Assembly (NCBI GenBank): GCA_947088675.1
Contig: CAMUHN010000003.1
Span: 1 to 64,000, forward strand
Source of the DNA: an uncultured Roseburia sp.
Lineage (GTDB): Bacteria; Bacillota; Clostridia; Lachnospirales; Lachnospiraceae
Direction of reading: 5' to 3'
DNA length: 64,000 nt
The notes beneath the pieces were generated by a model. The model saw only the letters and a list, made by a program, of their open reading frames with translations. It did no database searches and was not told the DNA's origin. Positions within the stretch are counted from its first letter, which is position 1; the number at the start of each line of letters is the position of its first letter. Both the position numbers and the translations under genes were made by a program. This document shows, one piece after another, positions 16,808-25,748 of this stretch.

Positions 16808-18712
16808 ATGAAACGAATACGTACGTTCTTCTCCCCCCTGTGGATTTCCCTGCAGCTGATACTATTCGCAACGGCATCATACAGAGTTATATTTTGCGAG
16901 ATAACAGCTTCCGAGCGTATATGGCTATGGATCCTGTTCCTCTCGGAATCTGCACTGTGCCTGATTACAATAAAAAAACAAAAAATAACCAGACTGCAGT
17001 ATCTGTCTGCTCTCGAACCAGTCTTCTTTACCGTGATCAGTATCGGGCAGATAGAAATAACTTCGGGAGCCTCATATAATTTCCATTCCATCCCCGATCT
17101 GTTTTGGAATATTATATTGTTTCTGTTCTGTTATTGTGTATTGTATCTTCTCTGCAGAAACAAAAAAGCCGTTGTGATCCTGCTAAATATGGCGATCGTT
17201 ATTCTAAGCATTGCAAACCATTATTTTTTTGAGTTTCGAAGCAAACCGCTGCAATTATCTGATATTTTACTTGCAAAAACTGCTGCCACTGTTCTTGGAA
17301 ATTATTCCTTTAAGATTAATTTTGAACTGTTTTACTTTGTACTCATTGAGATCGGCGTAATATTTTATTGTATAAAAATGAGCTCTCCCGGTAAAATGAC
17401 CCGCAGCGCACGCCATGCCTTAATCACGGCAACCTTTTTAATGTTTCTGGGTATTTCAAATTATAAACCGCAAATCAACTATTGGAATATGGCGGAAGTT
17501 GCCGAAACATACGGCTATCTGAATTCCTTTTCAGCTTATGCCAGAGAAGACCTTAAGCCTCAAAAACCGGACGATTACTCGCCAGCATATGTCAAAGAAA
17601 TTTTAAGTCAGTACGAAGAAAGAACGCCTCAAAGCGATCTCCCAAACATAATCGTAATTATGGATGAAGCATTTGCCGATCTGCCGTCCACCTATGCATT
17701 TGAAACAGAGCCGGACGGAATGCCTTTCTTTCACTCAATGGAAGAAAATACCATAAAAGGCAATCTTATGGTTTCTGTCTTTGGCGGGAGCACCGCAAAT
17801 ACAGAATGGGAATTTCTTACCGGAAACTCAATGGCCTTATTAAATGGGGGAAAAAACCCATATCAGCAGTATTTAAAAAGCGCCCAGGCATCTATCGCCA
17901 GCCATTTAAAAAAATTTAATTACCAGACGATTGCATTTCATCCATACTATGCCGAAAATTACAGCCGCGACAGTGTATATCCCCTGTTAGGATTTGATCA
18001 GTTCATCTCTATTAACGATAAATTAAATTATAACAATCAGATTCGTGACCTCATGAGCGATGATTCTGATTTTAAAAATCTGATTGACATCTATGAAAAC
18101 AGAGATAAATCTCGTCCGCTTTTTTTATTTAACGTAACAATGCAAAATCACGGCGGATACAGCGAAAATGAAAGCTCTGTTGATGTGACAGTGACACCCA
18201 AAAACAAAGAACTACAATATGCATCGCTTCTGGAATATCTCTCTCTCGTCAGAGAGACAGATTCTGCTTTTGAAGACTTACTTGATTATTTTTCCAATGT
18301 CAGCGAAAAAATTGTCATCTTAATTTTTGGGGATCACCAGCCAGGTCTGAGCGACGAAATATTTGACAAATTTGACAGCAGCGCCTATACGCCGGAGAAA
18401 AGGCAGAAATATTATACCGTCCCTTTCTATTTGTGGGCAAATTTCGAGCTTGCTCCGAAAAGCAATGTGCTTGCCTCCCCCGGATACCTTCGCGCCATAC
18501 TATTAGATGCCGCCAATGTTCCCTGCAGTCCCTATGACATGTTTTTACTAAACTGTCATAAGACTTACCCGGCCGTAAACTTTATCGGTTATTATGATCA
18601 GGAGAGAAATCTGTCTGAATTTCATCCAGAAACAGACCCTGAACTTTTAAAACAATACCGTATGTTGCAATATGCCAATTTATTTGACCATAAACTAAAA
18701 GGAGCCTTTTAA
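16808..18712 (+). CDS. LTA-synthase-family phosphoglycerol transferase-like membrane protein
   Basis: A 634-residue protein with about five N-terminal membrane helices followed, from about 280, by an extracytoplasmic alkaline-phosphatase-superfamily domain of LtaS/MdoB type. Candidate active-site residues: D286-E287 in IVIMDEAF, T329 or T332 in GGSTANTEWEFLTG (nucleophile region), H448 in TMQNHGGY, and D509-H510 in FGDHQPG. Known members move phosphoglycerol from phosphatidylglycerol to a glycolipid or glycan. It is the second enzyme of this superfamily in the operon, after the YidC fusion. RBS AAGGAG lies 11 bases before ATG. Its stop overlaps the next start (TAATG). Confidence 0.87.
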   Translation: MKRIRTFFSPLWISLQLILFATASYRVIFCEITASERIWLWILFLSESALCLITIKKQKITRLQYLSALEPVFFTVISIGQIEITSGASYNFHSIPDLFWNIILFLFCYCVLYLLCRNKKAVVILLNMAIVILSIANHYFFEFRSKPLQLSDILLAKTAATVLGNYSFKINFELFYFVLIEIGVIFYCIKMSSPGKMTRSARHALITATFLMFLGISNYKPQINYWNMAEVAETYGYLNSFSAYAREDLKPQKPDDYSPAYVKEILSQYEERTPQSDLPNIIVIMDEAFADLPSTYAFETEPDGMPFFHSMEENTIKGNLMVSVFGGSTANTEWEFLTGNSMALLNGGKNPYQQYLKSAQASIASHLKKFNYQTIAFHPYYAENYSRDSVYPLLGFDQFISINDKLNYNNQIRDLMSDDSDFKNLIDIYENRDKSRPLFLFNVTMQNHGGYSENESSVDVTVTPKNKELQYASLLEYLSLVRETDSAFEDLLDYFSNVSEKIVILIFGDHQPGLSDEIFDKFDSSAYTPEKRQKYYTVPFYLWANFELAPKSNVLASPGYLRAILLDAANVPCSPYDMFLLNCHKTYPAVNFIGYYDQERNLSEFHPETDPELLKQYRMLQYANLFDHKLKGAF

Positions 18713-19803
18713 TGAAAACCCTGCAAAAAATCATGGAGGTATTACATGTTACCGAATCATATACAAACCCCCCCCCCGAAAAACGCTTTTATTCTCTGGA
18801 TTATCTGCGCGTTCTTGCCGTTATTATGATTTTATACGACCATTTGGGGGCTTTCCGCAATAAGGAATGGATTGTAAAAAAAGGAATAGATTACCTGATT
18901 GCCACGCCCCTGAATATTATCCAGGATTTTGGCGCTTTCGGCGTTTCCATCTTTTTTCTCTTAAGCGGATTTTTATTTACCTGGAATGCACATTATGAGA
19001 ATCTGATCGCCAAAACGGCAAAACGAATCATTAAAATTTATTTATCGTCCTGCATTGCATTTTTCACTTTCTGGCTGTTAAATATTTTATATTGGAACAT
19101 TTTCGATCTCACAACATGGTGGAATCAGTTTTCCATACGCGAATGGCTGGAAAGCATTTCTCTGATTGGATATTTTACCGGAAACGGAGATGTAATTAAC
19201 GGAACTACATGGTTTCTGATTCCACTCTTCTTTTTCGAATTGATCAGTATGATATATGTATGGCTGACAAAAGCATTTGCCTGGAAAGGAATTTTGATCA
19301 CAGAGTTTATCATCGCCTGCTTTTTCTACATTTTATATCTGTTTCATGTGGAAGCCGCCGCGCAGCTGGTTTTTGTATACATCCCTCTTTGCGGCGCTAT
19401 TTTAGGAGAGCTTTATAAAGGCAGCAAGATCTCTTTTATACAGGGCAGCTTACTGCTGGCCGTCAACTTCATTGCGATGGTATCTTTCTTTTACTGCTTT
19501 CAGCCCCGTTATATGTCGGATTCATTCTATCTTGTATCTATGGCATATGCGCTTCTGCTGCTGATCTTTTTCCTTGCAATGGACAGGCACTTTAAACAGA
19601 ACCGCTTTATTCATTACATTTGTGAGATCAGTCTGTCTGTTTATTTACTGCAGATGACATTTGGCAGTTTTCTCATGACCATATTTGAAACGCACAAACT
19701 ACCCTTTACTGTATCTTTCCTTATCACGGTAGTCGTTATCGCAGCCATCTCAAGTCTGCACACAAAATATGTTGATAAAGGGATTCTGAAAATTCTGCGT
19801 TAA
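18712..19803 (+). CDS. OafA-type (acyltransferase 3) membrane acyltransferase with poly-C tract
   Basis: Ten-helix membrane acyltransferase of the acyltransferase-3 family, which carries acetyl or other acyl groups across the membrane onto surface glycans. Motifs: YSLDYLRVLAVIMILYDHLG (with the family's R and D/H), FLLSGFLFTWN, and NGTTWFLIPLFFF. Codons 19-22 (N-P-P-P) are written as a run of ten C residues, which is prone to slippage; loss or gain of one C would abolish the protein after about 20 residues. The present length is in frame, so the gene is ON in this sequence. It is the last gene of the operon, coupled to the LTA-synthase-like gene by TAATG. Confidence 0.88.
   Translation: MKTLQKIMEVLHVTESYTNPPPEKRFYSLDYLRVLAVIMILYDHLGAFRNKEWIVKKGIDYLIATPLNIIQDFGAFGVSIFFLLSGFLFTWNAHYENLIAKTAKRIIKIYLSSCIAFFTFWLLNILYWNIFDLTTWWNQFSIREWLESISLIGYFTGNGDVINGTTWFLIPLFFFELISMIYVWLTKAFAWKGILITEFIIACFFYILYLFHVEAAAQLVFVYIPLCGAILGELYKGSKISFIQGSLLLAVNFIAMVSFFYCFQPRYMSDSFYLVSMAYALLLLIFFLAMDRHFKQNRFIHYICEISLSVYLLQMTFGSFLMTIFETHKLPFTVSFLITVVVIAAISSLHTKYVDKGILKILR
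18768..18777 (+). repeat. C10 homopolymer near the 5' end of the acyltransferase gene
   Basis: Ten consecutive C residues about 57 bases after the ATG of the OafA-type gene, encoding the end of Asn plus three Pro. It is the longest C or G run that I noticed in the window. Tracts of this kind and position are classic sites of slipped-strand phase variation of surface-antigen modification genes, though such switching has not been shown here. Confidence 0.85.
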
Positions 19804-19865
19804 TCCTCTATCTGCAGTATATTGAGATCGTAACATCTTTGCGGCATCTGTCTGTAACGGGTATA

Positions 19866-19913
19866 TTTCCATGCTTCCTCTTCCCGGCCTGTACCCGAAA
19901 GAAAGCATGGAAA
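19866..19913. terminator. Intergenic hairpin between convergent genes
   Basis: Perfect 11-bp inverted repeat TTTCCATGCTT / AAGCATGGAAA with a 26-base loop, in the 119-bp gap between the stops of two converging genes. No clean T-run follows on either strand, so it is a possible bidirectional terminator rather than a textbook one. A CGGGTA/TACCCG pair overlapping it could form an alternative stem. Confidence 0.5.
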
Positions 19914-19922
19914 TGTCCGTGT

Positions 19923-20393
19923 TCAGTACTGTGATTTACACTGTCTTTCCGGCATCTTCCATACCCGCTCGCCTAAAATCCAGTATTCTGGCTGTTCCCC
20001 CTCGCCCATCCAGTAATATGTAATGGCGTCATGTGCAAACACAACAGCAAATCCCAGAAAAAACCACAGGATCGTAAAGGGAACGCAAATCTTATGATGG
20101 AAAAATGACAGCGGCATATTGGAGTAGTCCCACATGTTCTGATGCAGAAAATAATAATCAATATTTCCGACAACTGCCTCGAGCGTTGTGATCATCACCG
20201 CTATCATCAAACACTGCAATAACAAATCCATTTTCCAGGAAAACCTGTCATTCAGGGTTCCGCCGGCAAGAAAAATAATGCCGCCGGCAAGCGACATAGC
20301 ACGAAAACTGTATCCGCGCCAGATCATTTCAATGAGCGTATAGAATGCGCATCCCAATAAAAACATAATTACAGTTCTCACCAGTTTTCCCAT
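19923..20393 (-). CDS. Small membrane protein, ABC_trans_CmpB-like (putative)
   Basis: A 156-residue membrane protein with four hydrophobic segments: VRTVIMFLLGCAFYTLIEMI, SLAGGIIFLAGGTLN, LLLQCLMIAVMITTLEAVVG, and VPFTILWFFLGFAVVFAHDAI. The patterns YTLIEMIWRGYS, GGxxxxxxG and NMWDYSNMP are those of the so-called type IV ABC-transporter membrane proteins (CmpB-like) common in clostridia; their role is unknown. I prefer ATG 20393, with GAGG 9 bases upstream, over a TTG two codons earlier. It follows the 63-residue gene by 15 bases and is probably co-transcribed with it. Confidence 0.7.
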   Translation of the reverse strand: MGKLVRTVIMFLLGCAFYTLIEMIWRGYSFRAMSLAGGIIFLAGGTLNDRFSWKMDLLLQCLMIAVMITTLEAVVGNIDYYFLHQNMWDYSNMPLSFFHHKICVPFTILWFFLGFAVVFAHDAITYYWMGEGEQPEYWILGERVWKMPERQCKSQY

Positions 20394-20408
20394 AGCCAAA
20401 GCCTCGTT

Positions 20409-20600
20409 TCACAATTTTCGCAGCAGCCACCGAAACGTAAAACTGTTTTCCGGTGTCCGGATCGTCATCATTCCTGTATCAAAATTATATTCCGTATTTA
20501 CGATTTGAGAACTGGTATTAAACACTTTCAGAATACACTCCTGCGCATTGACAGCCCAATTGTTTTTATCAAGATACTGTTTAATTTCCGGATCGGTCAT
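20409..20600 (-). CDS. Hypothetical 63-residue protein
   Basis: Short soluble protein with no motif that I recognise (starts MTDPEIKQYLDKNNWAVNAQ, ends TFRWLLRKL). Its acidic, beta-prone second half (MMTIRTPENSF) does not look like a membrane or DNA-binding segment. Support for it being real is the ATG with an upstream GAGGTAACAGGA, normal codon use and close spacing to the membrane-protein gene downstream. Confidence 0.5.
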   Translation of the reverse strand: MTDPEIKQYLDKNNWAVNAQECILKVFNTSSQIVNTEYNFDTGMMTIRTPENSFTFRWLLRKL

Positions 20601-20812
20601 TTCCTGTTACCTCTGCCCCTGTTTTCGATTGAATCATCATAATAATTCCCTTTTTTTCATGTGTCTATTCCTGCTTCCCTGCAATTTGAATTGAAATGAA
20701 GCAGGACATGAAAAAATTTCAGATTCCGCAATCGAACCGGCGACAGCAGATCAATGTAACGTCATTGCGTTTCGTGCATATACTATATCAAATGTTTTCC
20801 GGAGGGCCCCCA

Positions 20813-20977
20813 ATGAAAAGCAATTGTTCCAATCTCTGTTTTCTTTCCGCACTTGCCTGTCAGTTAGCCGAATGCATGGATGAAAAAGAACTGGAAGTCC
20901 TGGCAATAGATCTGACAACGCTTGGCGATATGCTCGCCTCCCTGCTTGCTCATCAGTCCGTATGTAAAAATGACTGA
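20813..20977 (+). CDS. Small DUF6774-like protein
   Basis: A 54-residue protein (FLSALACQLAECMDEKELEV core, then LTTLGDMLASLLAHQ) that resembles small Cys-containing proteins widespread in Lachnospiraceae (DUF6774, from memory). No function is known. ATG 20813 has a strong GGAGG 7 bases upstream. The frame is open further upstream, but that part looks non-coding. It is divergent from the 63-residue gene and faces the resolvase gene tail to tail with only 4 bases between stops. Confidence 0.6.
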   Translation: MKSNCSNLCFLSALACQLAECMDEKELEVLAIDLTTLGDMLASLLAHQSVCKND

Positions 20978-20981
20978 CTTC

Positions 20982-21611
<630 letters not shown>

Positions 21612-21640
21612 TTAATGCAGACAGAGGCAATCCCCTGTGC

Positions 21641-21673
21641 AAAAAAAAGCCATTCACAACGGAACGGCTTTTA
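21641..21673 (-). terminator. Rho-independent terminator after the hem/tlpA genes
   Basis: On the minus strand AAAAGCCgTTC-CGTTGT-GAAtGGCTTTTTTTT: a 10-11 bp stem with one mismatch followed by eight T. It lies about 105 bases downstream of the thioredoxin-like gene stop and just upstream of the resolvase start, so it should end the hemB-hemL-tlpA transcript. Confidence 0.8.
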
Positions 21674-21679
21674 CCGACA

Positions 21680-21731
21680 GAATACCTTTTTGATCACGAT
21701 TGTATTCTATCACTTTTAAAGGAAAAATCAA
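21680..21731 (-). promoter_or_regulatory. Candidate promoter and operator of the resolvase gene
   Basis: Minus strand: TTGATT (21726-21731), 16 bases, TAGAAT (21704-21709). A 7-bp inverted repeat AGAATAC/GTATTCT (21680-21709) overlaps the -10 and extends downstream, a layout that suits autorepression by a dimer. Weak evidence; no family-specific site is recognised. Confidence 0.4.
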
Positions 21732-21778
21732 CTTTTTTATGAGCTTTTTCTGGAAATAAAATGTGCATTTCCTACACA

Positions 21779-22408
21779 TTACGTCAGATCAATTTCTTCT
21801 TTTCCAAGAGATGTCAACGCCTCATTAATGGCGTCCGCATACGTTTTCGCCAGATCCTCCTGTCCGCCGATGATGACATCCCCGGCAAGGTTCCCGTCAG
21901 CATCTACAACCACCGTCGTCGGCGTATACATAATCTGCGCGCAAAGCGCTTCAAAATCGCCGTCCCCGGACAACAGCGTAACTCCCTCGAATCCCGCATC
22001 GTCTAATATCTCATTTGCCGCTTCCTTATCATAAGCTCCGTCAAGGCACACAGTAATTACCTGCACATTCTCCGGCAATGATGCGGCAAAAGCCGCAATA
22101 TCCGGCATTTCGGCAATACATGGCCCACAGGTTAACGACCAGAAATTGATCAGCGTTACGTCCTTCTGGGACAGATTTTCCTGCGTATAGGCATCCCCGT
22201 CAAGCGTAACCGCCTCAAAAGTCTGTAAAACGGCCTGCCTTGCAGCCGTTTCTGCTGCTGTATGATCCGTCTGCGTACTCACGTCCGAAGAGCCGCCCTC
22301 CTGCGCCTGATCATTTCCCGGCTCGTTTCCGCTGCTGCCGCAGCCACTGGTCAGCAGACCGGCAAAAAGCGCTGCCGTCAGCAACACGCCAAATACTCTT
22401 TTTCTCAT
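21779..22408 (-). CDS. Thioredoxin-like (TlpA/ResA-type) lipoprotein
   Basis: Exported thiol-disulfide protein. Signal peptide MRKRVFGVLLTAALFAGLLTSGC ends in a lipobox Cys, then an acidic Ser/Gly linker, then a thioredoxin fold with FWSLTCGPCIAEMPDIAAF: a C-G-P-C active site. TPTTVVVDADGNL provides the cis-Pro loop. It would reduce or relay electrons to extracytoplasmic cysteines. ATG 22408 is chosen over longer in-frame starts because it has GGAGGAG and begins the signal peptide. It follows hemL by 28 bases, so it probably shares its transcript; a heme or cytochrome-maturation link is possible but not shown. The strong terminator at 21641-21673 follows it. Confidence 0.9.
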   Translation of the reverse strand: MRKRVFGVLLTAALFAGLLTSGCGSSGNEPGNDQAQEGGSSDVSTQTDHTAAETAARQAVLQTFEAVTLDGDAYTQENLSQKDVTLINFWSLTCGPCIAEMPDIAAFAASLPENVQVITVCLDGAYDKEAANEILDDAGFEGVTLLSGDGDFEALCAQIMYTPTTVVVDADGNLAGDVIIGGQEDLAKTYADAINEALTSLGKEEIDLT

Positions 22409-22436
22409 TTTAATCTCCTCCTCAGCCCGTTTCAAA

Positions 22437-23714
22437 TCATCTCTTCTTCCCATACGCCCGCACCGCCTCACAGGTCCGTTCGATTTCCGCGCTCCCATGT
22501 GCCGCCGATACAAACATCGCCTCAAACTGCGACGGCGCAAGATATACGTTCGATTCCAGCATATGCCGGAAAAATGCGGCGTATGCATCTGTATCGGAGG
22601 AAGCCGCTGATTGAAAATCAAAAACACTCTGCTCTGTAAAAAATATGCTCATCAGAGAACCGATTTGATTCACGCAGACCCGCTCCCCAAATGCATCCAA
22701 AACTGCTTCTGCAAGCGTTTTTGTCTTCTGCTCCAGCGAATCATAAAACCCCGCCGTATCCCGCAGCAGCTTAAGCGCTGCAAGTCCGGCCGCTGTCGCA
22801 ATCGGATTGCCGGAGAGCGTTCCGGCCTGATAGACCGGGCCAGTCGGGGCCACCGTCTCCATAATCTCTTTTCGGCCTCCGTAGACGCCCACCGGCATTC
22901 CGCCTCCGACAATCTTACCGAGCGTCGTCAGATCCGGCGTAACGCCAAAATACTGCTGCGCGCCCCCGATCCCAAGGCGAAACCCTGTGATTACCTCGTC
23001 AAATATCAAAAGCGCACCCTCTTTTTCTGTAATCTCGCGCAAAAATGAGAGAAAACCTGTTTTGGGCAGCACAACTCCCATGTTTGCCGCAACCGGCTCA
23101 ACGATTACAGCTGCAATCTCCCCGCGGTTTGCCGCAAAAAGCGATTCAACCGAATCATTGTCGTTGTACTCCGCCACCAGCGTATGCTTAGCGCTGTCAA
23201 ATGGAACACCGCCGCTGTCCGGCATCGAATGCGTCAATGCCCCGGAACCGGCTTTCACCAGCAGCCCGTCGGCGTGGCCGTGGTAGCAGCCGCGAAATTT
23301 AATGATTTTATCGCGTCCGGTAAACCCTCTGGCCACACGTATCGCGCTCATCACTGCTTCTGTTCCGGAATTTACCATACGTGATAATTCCATAGAAGGC
23401 ATACACAAAAAGATCGTCTCCGCCAGTTCCCATTCCCGCTCTGTGGGCGCTCCAAAGGTCAGACCGTCTTCGCTTGCCAGTTTCACAGCTTCTACAATTC
23501 TCGGATGCGCATGCCCCAATATACATGGTCCAAAGGACGATACATAGTCGATATACGAATTACCGTCCACATCAAACACAAAGGCGCCCTTTGCCCTTTG
23601 AATGAAAACCGGCGGACGGCTGACCGCAGAATAGGCGCGCACCGGACTGTTGACGCCGCCCGGAATGCGCTTTTTTGATAACTCAAATAACTGTTCTGAT
23701 TTTTGAAACTGCAA
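22437..23714 (-). CDS. hemL: Glutamate-1-semialdehyde 2,1-aminomutase
   Basis: PLP enzyme that converts glutamate-1-semialdehyde to 5-aminolevulinate, the step after glutamyl-tRNA reductase (hemA, also in this window). Motifs: IPGGVNSPVRAY start, NSGTEAVMSAIRVARG, LIFDEVITGFRLG (PLP-ring aspartate), and the Schiff-base lysine in TTLGKIVGGGMPVG. Length 425 is normal. The start is TTG 23714, with AAAGGAG 7 bases upstream inside the end of hemB; no ATG lies near. It sits four bases after hemB, so the two are one operon. It supplies tetrapyrrole for heme or corrinoids; hemC and hemD are not in view. Confidence 0.95.
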   Translation of the reverse strand: MQFQKSEQLFELSKKRIPGGVNSPVRAYSAVSRPPVFIQRAKGAFVFDVDGNSYIDYVSSFGPCILGHAHPRIVEAVKLASEDGLTFGAPTEREWELAETIFLCMPSMELSRMVNSGTEAVMSAIRVARGFTGRDKIIKFRGCYHGHADGLLVKAGSGALTHSMPDSGGVPFDSAKHTLVAEYNDNDSVESLFAANRGEIAAVIVEPVAANMGVVLPKTGFLSFLREITEKEGALLIFDEVITGFRLGIGGAQQYFGVTPDLTTLGKIVGGGMPVGVYGGRKEIMETVAPTGPVYQAGTLSGNPIATAAGLAALKLLRDTAGFYDSLEQKTKTLAEAVLDAFGERVCVNQIGSLMSIFFTEQSVFDFQSAASSDTDAYAAFFRHMLESNVYLAPSQFEAMFVSAAHGSAEIERTCEAVRAYGKKR

Positions 23715-23718
23715 TTTT

Positions 23719-24681
23719 TTACTCCTTTAACCATTCTGCCGCATCAAGCGCATGATAGGTAATGATAATTTTCGCCCCTGCGCGCTTCATTCCGGTCAGC
23801 ATTTCTAAAACCACCCGTTTTTCGTCAATCCAGCCGTTTGCCGCAGCTGCTTTCACCATCGCATACTCCCCGCTGACATTGTATACCGCAACCGGATATC
23901 CGGTCAGATCCGCTGCTTCCCGCACAAGGTCAAGATAGGACATAGCCGGTTTAATCATAATCAGATCCGCCCCCTCCTCAATGTCCTGCATACATTCCCG
24001 CAGCGCCTCTTTGCGGTTTGCAGGATCCATCTGATATGTCTTTCGATCGCCGAACTGCGGTGCAGACTGCGCCGCATCGCGAAACGGTCCATAAAAGGAC
24101 GACGCAAATTTCGCACTGTATGCCATAATCGCCCGACAGGAAAATCCGTTTTCGTCAAGCGCAGATCGTATCGCGCGCACGCGTCCGTCCATCATATCGG
24201 ACGGCGCAATCACATCCGCCCCGGCTCTTGCTACAGACACAGCCATTTTAGACAGAAGCGGCAGCGTCTCGTCATTTAACACCTCATCGCCCCGCACCAG
24301 CCCGCAGTGCCCGTGAGAAGTATATTCACACAGACAGACATCGGCAATTACCAGAAGCTCTGGCGCCGCACGTTTGATAAAGCGAATCGCTCTCTGCGTA
24401 ACGCCCTCGTCATTGTATGCTTCGCTTGCAATCTCATCTTTTCTGCCAGGGATACCAAAAATCAAAATCGCTGTAATGCCTGCGTTTTTAATTCTATTTA
24501 ACTCCCCCTCAAGCCGGTCAATGGAATACTGGTAAATTCCCGGCATAGACTCAATTGGATTTTTGATGCCCGCTCCTTCGATCACAAAAATCGGATACAC
24601 CAGATCGCTTATATCTACCGATGTTTCACGTACCAGAGAGCGCATTGTCTCGCTGACGCGCAGTCTTCTCATTCTCTGCAT
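23719..24681 (-). CDS. hemB: Delta-aminolevulinic acid dehydratase (porphobilinogen synthase)
   Basis: Condenses two 5-aminolevulinate into porphobilinogen. Visible signatures: RRLRVSETMRSLVRET start, zinc-type cysteines in DVCLCEYTSHGHCG, and the two active-site lysines in YSAKFASSFYGPFRDA and LIMIKPAMSYLD. Length 320 is typical. I set the start at ATG 24681, with a GAAAGGA about 8 bases upstream; the frame stays open for 38 more codons, but those run into the palindrome and do not resemble HemB. Directly followed by hemL. A 112-bp palindrome and the rpmF gene lie upstream, and no clear promoter of its own could be seen. Confidence 0.95.
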   Translation of the reverse strand: MQRMRRLRVSETMRSLVRETSVDISDLVYPIFVIEGAGIKNPIESMPGIYQYSIDRLEGELNRIKNAGITAILIFGIPGRKDEIASEAYNDEGVTQRAIRFIKRAAPELLVIADVCLCEYTSHGHCGLVRGDEVLNDETLPLLSKMAVSVARAGADVIAPSDMMDGRVRAIRSALDENGFSCRAIMAYSAKFASSFYGPFRDAAQSAPQFGDRKTYQMDPANRKEALRECMQDIEEGADLIMIKPAMSYLDLVREAADLTGYPVAVYNVSGEYAMVKAAAANGWIDEKRVVLEMLTGMKRAGAKIIITYHALDAAEWLKE

Positions 24682-24729
24682 CAGGCCATTTCCTTTCTTT
24701 CTGCTTATCTGCCAATTCGAATCCTTTGA

Positions 24730-24841
24730 GATCAAAAGAAGCTGCCGGAAAATGACATTTACACACAATATATTGTTGTGATATTCTTGCGTCACATGAT
24801 ATATTGTGAGAAACAGTCATCTTCCGACAGCTCCTTTTATC
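24730..24841. repeat. 112-bp imperfect palindrome between rpmF and hemB
   Basis: Inverted arms 24740-24773 and 24799-24832 agree at 28 of 34 positions (AGCTGCCGGAAAATGAC against AGCTGTCGGAAGATGAC, and both ending CACAATATAT), and outer flanks GATCAAAAGAAGCTG / GATAAAAGGAGCTG extend the pairing. The 25-bp centre is AT-rich and itself contains TTGTTGTGA/TCACATGA-like symmetry. It could be a miniature inverted-repeat element, or a long RNA hairpin that ends or processes the rpmF message. It does not match any named riboswitch that I know. Confidence 0.8.
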
Positions 24842-24931
24842 CGTACTATAAACATAATTCAAAAAATCAGACCGCTTATGCGTCCATCCGCATAAACCAA
24901 CTCGATTTCCTGCGGAATCATGCCCAAACTA

Positions 24932-25111
24932 CTATTCCTGCGGAATAATTTCTTTTTTGTTGTATGAGCCGCAGTTTTTGCATACCCTGTGGGGTATCAT
25001 AAACTCTCCGCATTTGCTGCATCTTACTAATGTCGGAGCGGTCATTTTCCAGTTTGCTCTTCTTCTATCTCTTCTTCCCTTAGAAGATTTGTTTTTTGGA
25101 CAAATTGACAT
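24932..25111 (-). CDS. rpmF: 50S ribosomal protein L32
   Basis: A 59-residue L32 of the zinc-ribbon (Cys+) form. It begins MSICPKNKSSKGRRDRRRAN, has WKMTAPTLVRCSKCGEF and a second cysteine pair in HRVCKNCGSYN. An ideal AAGGAGGTG lies before the ATG. It starts 4 bases after the DUF177 gene, the standard bacterial arrangement. Confidence 0.95.
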   Translation of the reverse strand: MSICPKNKSSKGRRDRRRANWKMTAPTLVRCSKCGEFMIPHRVCKNCGSYNKKEIIPQE

Positions 25112-25115
25112 CTGC

Positions 25116-25640
25116 CTACACCTCCTTATACTGGTTAAAGATATCTTGGATTGCCGCCATTCTTGGATCCGGCTCGGTTTTCTGACAGTCGCAGTCTCCT
25201 CTGTTTAAATTCTGTCCGCAGACTTTGCAGATTCCTTTGCAGTCATCTTTACACAAAACATTCATCGGCCAGTTCATTAAAATCTCTTCGTAGATAAGCC
25301 TGTCTGCATCCAGATAAACCCCGTTCAGATATGCGGCCTCATCCAGATCTCCGTCTTTTATGCCATCCTCCGTGATACGAAGCTCTCTGTCGATCTGAAA
25401 TGATATCTCTGTCAAAACTTCCGTAAGACATCGACCGCACGGAACCGACACGGTCAGTTCCCCCTGTCCGCTGATCAAAAGCCGCTTATTTTCGCAGTTG
25501 GCAATCCGCAGTGCAATCGGCGCCGCTTCTGTAATCGGAAAATCGCCCAGTTCGAACGAAAATGACCGATATCCAACCTGAACCCGTTCGACAACCTCTT
25601 TGTTCTCGCAGGATAAAATATCCGAAATGTCAATCGCCAT
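25116..25640 (-). CDS. DUF177 (YceD-like) large-subunit accessory protein
   Basis: A 174-residue DUF177/YceD protein. It has the internal VPCGRCLTEV motif and a C-terminal Cys set (CKDDCKGICKVCGQNLNRGDC) typical of the Firmicutes form, which may bind zinc. The conserved partner is rpmF, immediately downstream; YceD is linked to 23S rRNA and large-subunit maturation. A consensus promoter lies 52 bases upstream of the ATG, and GGGAG precedes it. Confidence 0.92.
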   Translation of the reverse strand: MAIDISDILSCENKEVVERVQVGYRSFSFELGDFPITEAAPIALRIANCENKRLLISGQGELTVSVPCGRCLTEVLTEISFQIDRELRITEDGIKDGDLDEAAYLNGVYLDADRLIYEEILMNWPMNVLCKDDCKGICKVCGQNLNRGDCDCQKTEPDPRMAAIQDIFNQYKEV

Positions 25641-25691
25641 GGCTTACTCCCAAACCTTTAACTCTTTATTCAACTTTTTCATACCCAAACT

Positions 25692-25720
25692 ATTATACAT
25701 ATGGGAAACAGCCTTGTCAA
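25692..25720 (-). promoter_or_regulatory. Consensus sigma-70-type promoter of DUF177-rpmF
   Basis: TTGACA at 25715-25720, exactly 17 bases, TATAAT at 25692-25697, about 52 bases upstream of the ATG. Both hexamers are perfect, as expected for a ribosome-related operon. Confidence 0.92.
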
Positions 25721-25748
25721 TCATTTTTTGATACTATTTTTCCCTCCA

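Noticed and set aside
20601..20812. Promoters in the divergent gap
   Set aside because: No convincing -35/-10 pair with right spacing on either strand.
24682..24795. 38-codon N-terminal extension of hemB
   Set aside because: Runs into the palindrome and does not resemble HemB; ATG 24681 fits the family.
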